The translations under genes and the position numbers were made by a program. 13,266 bases of DNA, taken from Desulfobacter sp. GTDB taxonomy: Bacteria > Desulfobacterota > Desulfobacteria > Desulfobacterales > Desulfobacteraceae. Position 1 is the first letter of the stretch. Every line of letters begins with the position of its first letter. The stretch covers positions 5,986 through 19,251 of the forward strand of contig JAQYWJ010000016.1 of NCBI GenBank assembly GCA_030145005.1. The letters run 5' to 3'. The notes under the pieces are model-generated. The model was not told where the DNA came from, ran no database searches, and saw only the letters and a list, made by a program, of their open reading frames with translations. Positions 1 to 7,426 of this stretch are shown one piece after another.

Positions 1-30
1 AGGCATTAATTAATATTTTGGGACACGATT

Positions 31-1422
31 TTGTATTCTATTAAAACAGAACGTTCCTGGCGCGAGCTTCAGGTAGACTATATCCAGCAGAAAAAAAGAC
101 AGACCACGGCTGTCCGTATACGCCAAATTGCAACTTTTCTTTGCCTTGGTGTTGCAGCCGTAGCACTGCTCTGGTTTGGGGCGCAAACGGTATCCAAGCT
201 CGGTGAGCGGCTGTTTTCCCAAAAACCGGATAAGGTCGAAAGTGAACCTGCCCTGCCCAAGCTCCTTGTAAAATCTGAAGTCAAAGCCCTGGTCCAAAAC
301 ATTGATATTCTCAATTCAAAAACAGACATTTTCTTTGCGGACGGGCCGTCCTGGACATATACCATCCACACCCAACTGGACACACGCCTTCAGGCTAAAT
401 TGATCAGGACGCTGAACTATCTTAAAACCCTGGACCGGGGCAAGCCGGAACTCATCGGCATGGTGGCCATGGACGGCAGCACCGGATTCATAAAAGCCAT
501 GGCCGGATTTAATCCGGGCAATCCGGCCACCAACCCCTGTACATCGGCCCGCTATCCTGCTGCCAGTATTTTCAAAATCGTCACCGCATCTGCTGCCGTG
601 GAAAAATTAAATTACACAGCCACCACCCCCCTTTATTTCAACGGCAGGAAATACACCCTGTACAAACGGCAGTTAACGAACCAGAAAACAAAATATACCA
701 ATCGGGTCACCCTGGAGACAGCCTTTTCCGAATCCATCAACCCCGTATTCGGCAAACTCGGTCAACTTGCCCTGGGCAAAGCGGTGCTCAACAATTTTGC
801 CGAAAAATTTGGTTTCAACCAAAATCCGGATACGGATTTTGATTTTCCAGTCCCCCATTTTGAAGCAACCGACAGTAATTACCATTTAGCGGAACTTGGA
901 TGCGGATTTAATCGGGATACCCTAATTTCGCCTGTATTTGCCGTGACTATGGTTTCCGCCATGGTGAACAAGGGACAAAGCCTTGTCCCCCGTCTTGTGG
1001 ACCGGATATCCAATTCAGACGAAAACGAGATTTACAAAAGCACTAAAGAGATATATAAAACACCGATTAGCCCCAAAACAGCCGCCACCATGAAAAAACT
1101 CATGAAAAAAACCATATCCGGCGGCACAGCCAGGAAATCGTTCAGGGGCTATTCACGGGATAAAGTATTATCAAATCTTTTGATCGGCGGGAAAACCGGC
1201 TCCCTGTCCAACCGGGAGCATACGGTTAAATACGACTGGTTCACAGGATTTGGACAACAGAAAACAACAAAAGAGACATTGATTGTCGCAGTAGTAGTGG
1301 GTCACGGCAAATATATCGGGACCCGGGCATGCGTCCACGCTAAAAACATGCTAAAGACTTATTTCAGCGCCCCCAAAACCAAAAAAAATTTGCTGACGGC
1401 AACTTCAGCTGTTCCGGAATAA
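31..1422 (+). CDS. Membrane-anchored penicillin-binding transpeptidase (no glycosyltransferase domain)
   Basis: Probable D,D-transpeptidase that crosslinks peptidoglycan in the periplasm. Seen: a short basic cytoplasmic N-terminus, one hydrophobic segment at about residues 33-50 acting as an uncleaved anchor, then a serine acyl-transferase domain with the three penicillin-binding motifs in order: SxxK as S179-I-F-K182, SxN as S235-I-N237, and KTG as K388-T-G390 followed by S. The stretch GMVAMDGSTG near residue 142 is the usual strand at the start of this domain. No glycosyltransferase or class B dimerisation domain is present, so at 463 aa it is shorter than classical high-molecular-weight PBPs. 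The start is TTG at 31: an in-frame TAA lies at 7-9, no ATG occurs before the catalytic domain, and a weak GGGA lies 7 bases upstream. The true start could differ because the window begins here. It precedes the GlmS-like gene by 125 bases on the same strand. The transpeptidase fold is secure; the exact PBP subclass is not. Confidence 0.85.
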   Translation: MYSIKTERSWRELQVDYIQQKKRQTTAVRIRQIATFLCLGVAAVALLWFGAQTVSKLGERLFSQKPDKVESEPALPKLLVKSEVKALVQNIDILNSKTDIFFADGPSWTYTIHTQLDTRLQAKLIRTLNYLKTLDRGKPELIGMVAMDGSTGFIKAMAGFNPGNPATNPCTSARYPAASIFKIVTASAAVEKLNYTATTPLYFNGRKYTLYKRQLTNQKTKYTNRVTLETAFSESINPVFGKLGQLALGKAVLNNFAEKFGFNQNPDTDFDFPVPHFEATDSNYHLAELGCGFNRDTLISPVFAVTMVSAMVNKGQSLVPRLVDRISNSDENEIYKSTKEIYKTPISPKTAATMKKLMKKTISGGTARKSFRGYSRDKVLSNLLIGGKTGSLSNREHTVKYDWFTGFGQQKTTKETLIVAVVVGHGKYIGTRACVHAKNMLKTYFSAPKTKKNLLTATSAVPE

Positions 1423-1492
1423 CAGCCCTTGGCTGACCTGGTCTATCAATACCCAGATTCAAAAAAACGATTCAATATAAAAGCAATTCAAT

Positions 1493-1507
1493 AAGTTAGT
1501 TTAACTT
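1493..1507. repeat. Short inverted repeat upstream of the GlmS-like gene
   Basis: AAGTTA (1493-1498) and TAACTT (1502-1507) form a perfect 6-bp inverted repeat around GTT, about 40 bases before the ATG at 1548. Just upstream, the octamer ATTCAATA occurs twice at a 16-base interval (1470-1477 and 1486-1493). This is the only structure I see in the 125-base gap 1423-1547. It could be an operator or part of a promoter region, but the gap is A+T-rich and such short repeats arise by chance. I found no convincing -35/-10 pair. Confidence 0.3.
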
Positions 1508-1536
1508 TCACATAAAAAATTTCCGGGATGTATAAC

Positions 1537-1541
1537 GGAGG
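1537..1541 (+). promoter_or_regulatory. Ribosome binding site of the GlmS-like gene
   Basis: GGAGG lies 6 bases before the ATG at 1548. This strong, well-spaced Shine-Dalgarno fixes the start of the large protein 48 codons before the conserved Cys-Gly-Ile. It therefore supports a genuine N-terminal leader rather than a mis-called start. Confidence 0.8.
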
Positions 1542-1547
1542 ATACAG

Positions 1548-4500
1548 ATGAAACGACAAGGCAATCTTTCAACACAACTTTTTGATTATCTTAAGCATAT
1601 CGCAAATATAAATGTGGACATGGGCAAACCCTTGTCATCGGTGAAGGAGAACACCTTACTCTTTTTCCCCGATACCTGCTGCACCCTGGGGTGCGGAATC
1701 TGCGCTCTTGTGGCATTTAAAGGGCCTGCCTGTGAAAATGATCTGGAATCCCTGTCCAAGGGCATTGAAACCCTTTCAAAAAATCGTCTTGGCCCGTTTT
1801 CCGAAGACACAAACCCAATGGTTTCAAGAGAGTACCTGGGTGGCGAAGAATTTTTATCCACCTTGTTTGACCATGCCCAGAACCTTAAGCAGGAAACGAT
1901 TTTTGCATCCCTGTTTTACGACCGGGTAAAAACCCGCAAATTGTCCGAAATCACCCAGGATATTAAAAAAATTCTTACGGATGAAATCCGGGATTTCAAA
2001 TTTGCCACAGCCGGCTTATCCACCCCCGAGGTGGAGATTGCCGCAGATCATATTGATCAACTCAAGGATATCTTCTGGTGTCTGAAAAAAGAAATTATTG
2101 ACAATATTGAAGCCATTGAACAGCTGGCTCCGGGTATAGAGAAACAAAACAACCCTACAGGAATAGCGCTTTTTAAGCGAATCAACGCCGTACTCAACAG
2201 CCTTGATCGCCTTGAGGTCAGAGGACGCGATTCAGCAGGCATTTCAGTACTGTGCACCCTGGATGAACAGGAATTTTCAAAGTACAAAAGCGTTCTGGAA
2301 AAAAAAGGGATCGCCGAAGGGTTGGAAAATAGAAGCAACCGACAAATCCTGTCAAACAACACCATCTCCATCAATGAAGTTAGCAAGCCAGGTTCCCCGG
2401 ACCGTATTACCATCTGTTTTGTGTACAAATTTGCCGCAGAGATAGGTGCCCTTGGCGACAACATCGCCTTTATCAGAAATCAGATTAAAAACGATCACCT
2501 ACTCCAGACACTTGCCGAATTTTCCACGTTGTCGTCATCGGTCTCTGCCCATACAAGGTGGGCATCCGTAGGTGATATCACCGAAGCCAACTGCCATCCT
2601 TTGGACAATACACTCACAGATACCGGAATATCCCAAAGCGGCATTATCCATGTCTGCCTTAACGGTGATATTGACAACTACCTGGAACTGAAAACCGAAT
2701 ACGAGGCCCGGTACGATAAAATTCATCCCCAGATCACCACGGACACCAAATTGATCCCGTTGCAGATTGAACACCACCTGAAAATGGGCGCGCCCATTGA
2801 AGAGGCGTTCCGCCTGGCGGTCAATGAATTTGAAGGGTCCCATGCCATTTCCATGCACACAGACCTTGCCCCGGGCAAATTGTTTCTGGCCCAGAAAGGC
2901 AGTGGGCAGGCCATTTTTGTGGGGCTTGCCCCGGACCATTACATTGCGGCATCGGAATTATACGGGGTGGTGGAGGAGACCCGCCATTACATCAAACTCA
3001 ACGGCGAAGAAAAGGGGCAGATCGTGGTCCTGGACCAGGAGGATGCCGGTGGTATTGAAGGAATACGATCCTTTTACTATGACTACCAGCCCATCACCCT
3101 GACCCGGGAGGATGTACTCACCAGCCAGATCACCTCCAGGGACATTGACCGCCAGGGGTATAACCACTATTTTCTCAAGGAGATCTCTGAATCCCCGCTG
3201 TCCGTTGAAAAAACACTGGAAAACAAATTCAAGCAGAATCCGGGTTCAGGGCTTCTCAAGGTCAATCTGAACAGGACTATTATTCCACCGGACCTGGAAA
3301 AAGATTTACGGTCCGGAAAAATAAAAAAAATATATTTCATCGGCCAGGGAACAGCCGGTATTGCAGCCCAGGGATGTGCGGATCTTCTCACCCATTACCT
3401 GGGGGGTAAATCCATGGACATTCGTGCCCAGAAAGCGTCCGAGCTTTCCGGGTTCAGCATCGGCTGCGAAGGTGAAGATGCCACAGCCATGGAAGACACA
3501 CTGGTCGTGGCCATCAGCCAGTCCGGCACCACCACGGACACCAACCGGACCGTAGACATGATCCGGGCCCACGGTGCCAGGAGCCTTGCCATTGTCAACC
3601 GCAGGGATTCGGATCTGACCTTCAAGGTGGACGGGGTATTGTATACCAGTTCCGGCAGGGACATTGAGATGTCCGTGGCCTCCACCAAGGCCTTTTATTC
3701 CCAGATCACGGCCGGAGCCGTGCTCGGGCTGCACCTGGCTGCCCTGCTCAATGCCAGAAGTGAAAACTATATCAGCGATCAGATCCGTGCGCTGATGGAA
3801 CTGCCTGCAAAAATGAAAGCGGTTCTTGAAATGCGTGATGAAATCAAGGAATGTGCCGACAACCTGGCCATCTCCAAAAATTACTGGGCCACAGTGGGTT
3901 CCGGTGCCAACAAAACATCTGCCGACGAAATCAGGATCAAACTGTCGGAGCTTTGCTACAAAACCATCTCCTCGGATTTTGTTGAGGACAAAAAACATAT
4001 TGACCTGTCAAGCGAGCCATTGATCATTGTCTGTGCCGCCGGTACCAGGCAAAGCGTGCTTAGAGACATCATCAAGGATACATCCATTTTCCATGCCCAC
4101 AAAGCTTGTCCCATTGTGATCACCACCCAGGGCGAAAACCGGTTTGATCTATATGCCAAAGCCGTTTTCAAGATACCCGAAGTCCAGGAACATTTTGCCC
4201 CGGTTCTCAATACCCTGGTGGGACATATCTGGGGCTACTATGCAGCCCTTGCCATCAATGCCAAATCAAAATTTCTCTATGAGGAAAGGCTGAAAATAGA
4301 AAATATCATTGAAGAGTTCAAGAACATGGGCCATGATGATTACGAGGTGCTTTTAGAGAACAAATTCACGGAAACCGTGGCAGAGTTCTACAATCAGTTT
4401 TCCCAAAAAAGGCGCCGGGGTGAATTTCCCAGTGCCATGGGTCTAAGCACGGTATCCGACATCACCTTGCTGCTGAAATACCTGTCCGGCAGGCTGCCGG

Positions 4501-5261
4501 TATCGGATTTTGAAGTGGACTTCGGCGTCAAAGGAACCCCGCCCAATATGCTGTCCACCTTTTTTACCACCATGAACCAGGCCATCAATATCATGGCCCG
4601 GCCCGTGGATGCCATCAAGCACCAGGCCAAAACAGTTACCGTGGGTACCAGCCGGACCAGTGAAAGCTTTGAAGGCATTATATTTGATGTCCTGGCCGAA
4701 CATAACATCCAGATTCCTTTGATTACCAATACAAATGTACTGGTCCTTAAAAACCTGCAGGAAATCATATCCGAAATTAAAGGCGCAGTCCTTTACCGCA
4801 TCACCGGCTTAAACCTTTTAGGAAAAGTCACGGCAGACACCCGCATTGATGTGGTATCCAAAACAGGCATTCTGGCCAATGAATCCTCAAGGGTGGAAAC
4901 GGATCACCGTCTCAAAGGAACCAAAAACATCATTGTCAGGGAGGGTAACGTATATATCGGCAAAGGCCGGAAAGACAACAGAAGCATTCTTGTGATTCCG
5001 GTGCTCTCATCTTCGCCGACGTCGCCCAACATCATTGAATTTCTTTTGTCTTTAAACATTGCTTTTAAATCCACGGAAGAAGTTACCCTGCTGAAAAAAA
5101 TCAAGGCCCTGGGCGGAAAATATACCCGGCTTAAGGACTGGATTCTTGAAAGTAAGAATGTGGCATGGGATGATAAATACCTCAACCTTGTGGACATTGA
5201 GACCCTGTTCGGGGCCACGGCTGAACAGGCTGTGGAGGCGATTGTTGAAAAGCTTAACTGA
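1548..5261 (+). CDS. Oversized GlmS-like glutamine:fructose-6-phosphate aminotransferase (glutaminase + two SIS domains + extra C-terminal region)
   Basis: Likely makes glucosamine-6-phosphate (or a related amino sugar phosphate) from a ketose phosphate and glutamine in the cytoplasm, feeding peptidoglycan and LPS synthesis. Residue matches below are to E. coli GlmS from memory. Glutaminase (Ntn, class II): C49-G-I is the nucleophile site, R225-G226 with DSAG matches YRGYDSAG, H335-T-R337-W338 matches HTRW, N372-G373 is the oxyanion site, D399 matches D123. SIS1: S657-Q-S659-G and A711-S-T-K match the sugar-phosphate loops. SIS2: K798, E801 and H817 match K485, E488 and H504 with identical spacing (3 and 16). 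A1027-K1028-T-V-T-V matches the catalytic tail AKSVTV (K603). At 1237 aa it is about twice the usual 610. The extra sequence is a 48-residue leader, insertions at about 62-215 and 240-315, an insertion at about 905-1018, and about 205 residues after K1028 that I do not recognise. It ends 7 bases from the convergent comF. The substrate could differ from fructose-6-phosphate. Confidence 0.85.
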   Translation: MKRQGNLSTQLFDYLKHIANINVDMGKPLSSVKENTLLFFPDTCCTLGCGICALVAFKGPACENDLESLSKGIETLSKNRLGPFSEDTNPMVSREYLGGEEFLSTLFDHAQNLKQETIFASLFYDRVKTRKLSEITQDIKKILTDEIRDFKFATAGLSTPEVEIAADHIDQLKDIFWCLKKEIIDNIEAIEQLAPGIEKQNNPTGIALFKRINAVLNSLDRLEVRGRDSAGISVLCTLDEQEFSKYKSVLEKKGIAEGLENRSNRQILSNNTISINEVSKPGSPDRITICFVYKFAAEIGALGDNIAFIRNQIKNDHLLQTLAEFSTLSSSVSAHTRWASVGDITEANCHPLDNTLTDTGISQSGIIHVCLNGDIDNYLELKTEYEARYDKIHPQITTDTKLIPLQIEHHLKMGAPIEEAFRLAVNEFEGSHAISMHTDLAPGKLFLAQKGSGQAIFVGLAPDHYIAASELYGVVEETRHYIKLNGEEKGQIVVLDQEDAGGIEGIRSFYYDYQPITLTREDVLTSQITSRDIDRQGYNHYFLKEISESPLSVEKTLENKFKQNPGSGLLKVNLNRTIIPPDLEKDLRSGKIKKIYFIGQGTAGIAAQGCADLLTHYLGGKSMDIRAQKASELSGFSIGCEGEDATAMEDTLVVAISQSGTTTDTNRTVDMIRAHGARSLAIVNRRDSDLTFKVDGVLYTSSGRDIEMSVASTKAFYSQITAGAVLGLHLAALLNARSENYISDQIRALMELPAKMKAVLEMRDEIKECADNLAISKNYWATVGSGANKTSADEIRIKLSELCYKTISSDFVEDKKHIDLSSEPLIIVCAAGTRQSVLRDIIKDTSIFHAHKACPIVITTQGENRFDLYAKAVFKIPEVQEHFAPVLNTLVGHIWGYYAALAINAKSKFLYEERLKIENIIEEFKNMGHDDYEVLLENKFTETVAEFYNQFSQKRRRGEFPSAMGLSTVSDITLLLKYLSGRLPVSDFEVDFGVKGTPPNMLSTFFTTMNQAINIMARPVDAIKHQAKTVTVGTSRTSESFEGIIFDVLAEHNIQIPLITNTNVLVLKNLQEIISEIKGAVLYRITGLNLLGKVTADTRIDVVSKTGILANESSRVETDHRLKGTKNIIVREGNVYIGKGRKDNRSILVIPVLSSSPTSPNIIEFLLSLNIAFKSTEEVTLLKKIKALGGKYTRLKDWILESKNVAWDDKYLNLVDIETLFGATAEQAVEAIVEKLN

Positions 5262-5268
5262 TTCGTGC

Positions 5269-6036
5269 CTAAGCCCTGACCAAAACCAGAGCAGACACAC
5301 CGGCAGCCCCTGCCTCCAAAAGGGTCTGGGCTGCGGCATCGCAGGTGGCCCCTGTGGTAAACACATCATCCACCAAAAGGATATTTTTGCCTTTGATCAG
5401 GGCAGGCTTAGGGCAGGCAAAGGCCTGGGTCAAATTCTTTTTCCGTGCCTGATGGTCTAAGCCGGTCTGGCTGACCGTTGCCCGAACCCGGGTAAGGCCA
5501 TTGATGTCAATGCGCCATGGTGCCGGCCGGTCATAGGCATTCCTGTATAGCCGGGGAAAATTTCGGACAAGAAAATAGGACTGGTTGAATCCGCGCTTTT
5601 TAGCCTTTGATCCATGGAGGGGAATGGGCAGGATCAAATGAAAACCATTCATATCAAAATGGGTGGCAAAGGCCTGAAACAGGTGACGTTCAAAGGGACG
5701 GGCCAGACTGAGCTTTGATTGGTATTTGAACAATCCCAGGGCCTTTTGTATTAGATCCTTGTACACAAATGCCGCCCTGACACGCTGCATTGCCATGGGG
5801 GTTTCAAGGCAGGCACCACACAGGTGATCAGGTCCGGATTCAAAACAACGGCCACAGGCAGGGCAAAAAGGGTGATCAAATAGCGGCAAAGCCTGTCCCA
5901 GGCACGTGTGGCAGAAGCAGACGCTTAACGGGTTATCCGTGGGCTTTTTAATATATTTGCCGCATCCCAGGCATTTGTCCGGAAATACCAGTGCGCAAAT
6001 CCCGGACCCGATCATTTTGACCAGTTTTTTTATCAT
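5269..6036 (-). CDS. comF: ComF-family phosphoribosyltransferase-like protein
   Basis: ComF-family protein, 255 aa, close to the normal length. Seen: an N-terminal zinc-binding region with several CxxC pairs (CLGC near residue 21, CHTC near 42, CPAC near 58, CGAC near 73), then a type I phosphoribosyltransferase domain with the PRPP-binding signature LLVDDVFTTGAT near residue 220. In naturally competent bacteria ComF helps DNA uptake or transformation; elsewhere its role is unclear, and no other competence gene is in this window. It is the last gene of the minus-strand run. Its ATG overlaps the TGA of the rlmB-type gene by one base (TGATG) and has no good Shine-Dalgarno, so it is probably translated by re-initiation. 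A second possible start is the Met at residue 8. It converges with the GlmS-like gene with only 7 bases between the stop codons. Confidence 0.88.
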   Translation of the reverse strand: MIKKLVKMIGSGICALVFPDKCLGCGKYIKKPTDNPLSVCFCHTCLGQALPLFDHPFCPACGRCFESGPDHLCGACLETPMAMQRVRAAFVYKDLIQKALGLFKYQSKLSLARPFERHLFQAFATHFDMNGFHLILPIPLHGSKAKKRGFNQSYFLVRNFPRLYRNAYDRPAPWRIDINGLTRVRATVSQTGLDHQARKKNLTQAFACPKPALIKGKNILLVDDVFTTGATCDAAAQTLLEAGAAGVSALVLVRA

Positions 6037-6866
6037 CAGGAATTGAGACCCAGGCGTTGACGGCGGGCCTCAAACATGGCAATACCGCCTGCCACGGACG
6101 CATTCAAAGAAGTAATATGGGTTTCCATGGGAATGGACAGGATAAAATCACAAGCTTTTCTTATCCCGGGCCGCAGCCCGGTGTGCTCGCCCCCCACCAC
6201 AAGGGCCAGGTTACCGGTAAGGTCCGCCTCAAAAAGGCCTTTATCTCCACCGGCATCCAGACCGGACACCCAGGCGCCATATTTTTTAAGGTCACGGATC
6301 AGAACCGAAAGATTGGTGGCTAAAAAGATGGGGGCATGCTCCATGGCCCCGGCTGAACTGCGGGAGACCCCGGCAGATGGCAGGGCACACCGATCTTTTG
6401 GCATCACAATGTAATCAACGTCGGCACACAGCGCGGTGCGGATCAACGCACCGGTATTCTGGGGATCTTCAATGCTTTCAAGAATCAGAATAAAAAACGG
6501 ATCCGGCCGGGTTTCAATCTGTTTGAATAACGCAGAGACGGATTGGACCGGAAAGGGCGACACCCTGGCGGCAATGCCCTGGTGACGGCCAAAGCCGGCA
6601 AGTCGGTCCAACTCCTCACCGGCAAGGGTTTGCACCGTCACTTGTTTCTTGCCGGCCAGATCTGCCACGGCCTGTACACGTTTATCAGACCGGTTCTCAT
6701 ACACCATGATGGATTCAAATTTACGGCGACCGGCTTTCAGGGCTTCAAATACCGAGTGATATCCGTAAAGAATCTCTTTATCCCCGAGATTTCGAGGTTC
6801 ACATTTTCGTCTCTGGCCGCGGGGATTGCGTCTCCGACCCCGGGACTCTGGCTTACCGGCCATCAT
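6036..6866 (-). CDS. rlmB: SpoU/TrmH-family RNA 2'-O-ribose methyltransferase, RlmB type
   Basis: Transfers a methyl group from S-adenosylmethionine to a ribose 2'-OH. By family the likely target is 23S rRNA (Gm2251 for E. coli RlmB), though SpoU members also act on tRNA. Seen: a strongly basic N-terminal tail (residues 4-27, rich in R and K), a substrate-binding domain beginning LYGYHSVFEALKAG (about residues 33-46) as in RlmB/TrmH group 3, and the three SpoU knot motifs: EDPQNTGALIRTA with its catalytic Arg, VVGGEHTGLRPGIRKACD, and IPMETHITSLNASVAGG. The last has ETH where many relatives have a Gly-containing stretch. At 276 aa it is about 30 longer than E. coli RlmB because of the basic tail. 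The ATG overlaps the gmk stop by 4 bases (ATGA). A second ATG follows immediately and could be used instead. Confidence 0.9.
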   Translation of the reverse strand: MMAGKPESRGRRRNPRGQRRKCEPRNLGDKEILYGYHSVFEALKAGRRKFESIMVYENRSDKRVQAVADLAGKKQVTVQTLAGEELDRLAGFGRHQGIAARVSPFPVQSVSALFKQIETRPDPFFILILESIEDPQNTGALIRTALCADVDYIVMPKDRCALPSAGVSRSSAGAMEHAPIFLATNLSVLIRDLKKYGAWVSGLDAGGDKGLFEADLTGNLALVVGGEHTGLRPGIRKACDFILSIPMETHITSLNASVAGGIAMFEARRQRLGLNS

Positions 6867-7423
6867 TTCGCAGTCTCCTGTTCAACAATGGCAATGAGTT
6901 CGGCAACCGCCTCATCCAGCATATCATTGACCACTACATGGGTATAAAAGGATTTCTGGGCAATTTCTCCTTTTGCATTCTCCAAGCGCGTGCGGATCAC
7001 CTCTTCGGTATCGGTTCCCCTGCCCCGCAGCCTCTGTTCAAGCACCTCTAAAGACGGGGGCATGATGAATATGGAAACTGAATCCAGACCAAAATCCATA
7101 ATCTGACGCCCCCCCTGGACATCAATATCCAATAGAACACTTTGGCCTGCCGTAAGCTGTTCTTGAACAAAAGGTCCGGAGGTGCCGTAGCAATTGCCGT
7201 GGACTTGTGCCCATTCCAGCATCTGGCCGGATTCCACCATTTCCATGAACTGTGCCTTATCCGTAAAAAAATAATCTTTCCCGTGAACCTCCCCCTGCCG
7301 GGGGGTGCGGGTGGTATGGGAAATGGAATATACGATGTCATCAAACCGCTTCAAAAGTTCTTTGACAAGCGTTGTCTTACCTGCACCTGAGGGTGCTGAA
7401 ACAATAAAAAGTTTTGCCGCCAT
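6863..7423 (-). CDS. gmk: Guanylate kinase
   Basis: Phosphorylates GMP to GDP with ATP, needed for GTP, dGTP and the (p)ppGpp pool; cytoplasmic. Seen: P-loop APSGAGKTT at about residues 10-18, the GMP-binding region YSISHTTRTPRQGE with a following YFF (about residues 32-53), LLDIDVQGG near residue 97, and the lid Arg-rich segment RLRGRGTDTEE. At 186 aa it lacks roughly 15-20 C-terminal residues present in E. coli Gmk, within the family's range. The start is supported by AGGAGG located inside the end of remA, and the gap to the remA stop is 3 bases. The stop overlaps the next gene's ATG. I see no rpoZ downstream, although gmk-rpoZ is a common pairing; its place is taken by the methyltransferase gene. 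Confidence 0.95.
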   Translation of the reverse strand: MAAKLFIVSAPSGAGKTTLVKELLKRFDDIVYSISHTTRTPRQGEVHGKDYFFTDKAQFMEMVESGQMLEWAQVHGNCYGTSGPFVQEQLTAGQSVLLDIDVQGGRQIMDFGLDSVSIFIMPPSLEVLEQRLRGRGTDTEEVIRTRLENAKGEIAQKSFYTHVVVNDMLDEAVAELIAIVEQETAK

Positions 7424-7426
7424 GCC

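Noticed and set aside
1..30. A gene end or promoter at the left edge
   Set aside because: Only 30 bases, A+T-rich with an in-frame stop; not enough sequence to support anything.
1423..1547. glmS ribozyme or amino-sugar riboswitch in the leader of the GlmS-like gene
   Set aside because: The 125-base leader is A+T-rich and I could not find the conserved core of the glmS ribozyme or extended pairing; only a 6-bp inverted repeat is present.
3306..3998. A 230-codon open frame on the minus strand inside the GlmS-like gene
   Set aside because: It lies wholly opposite a gene whose catalytic motifs are intact, its translation is rich in G, H, F and V without any motif, and it has no ribosome site. 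It is a shadow of codon bias on the coding strand.
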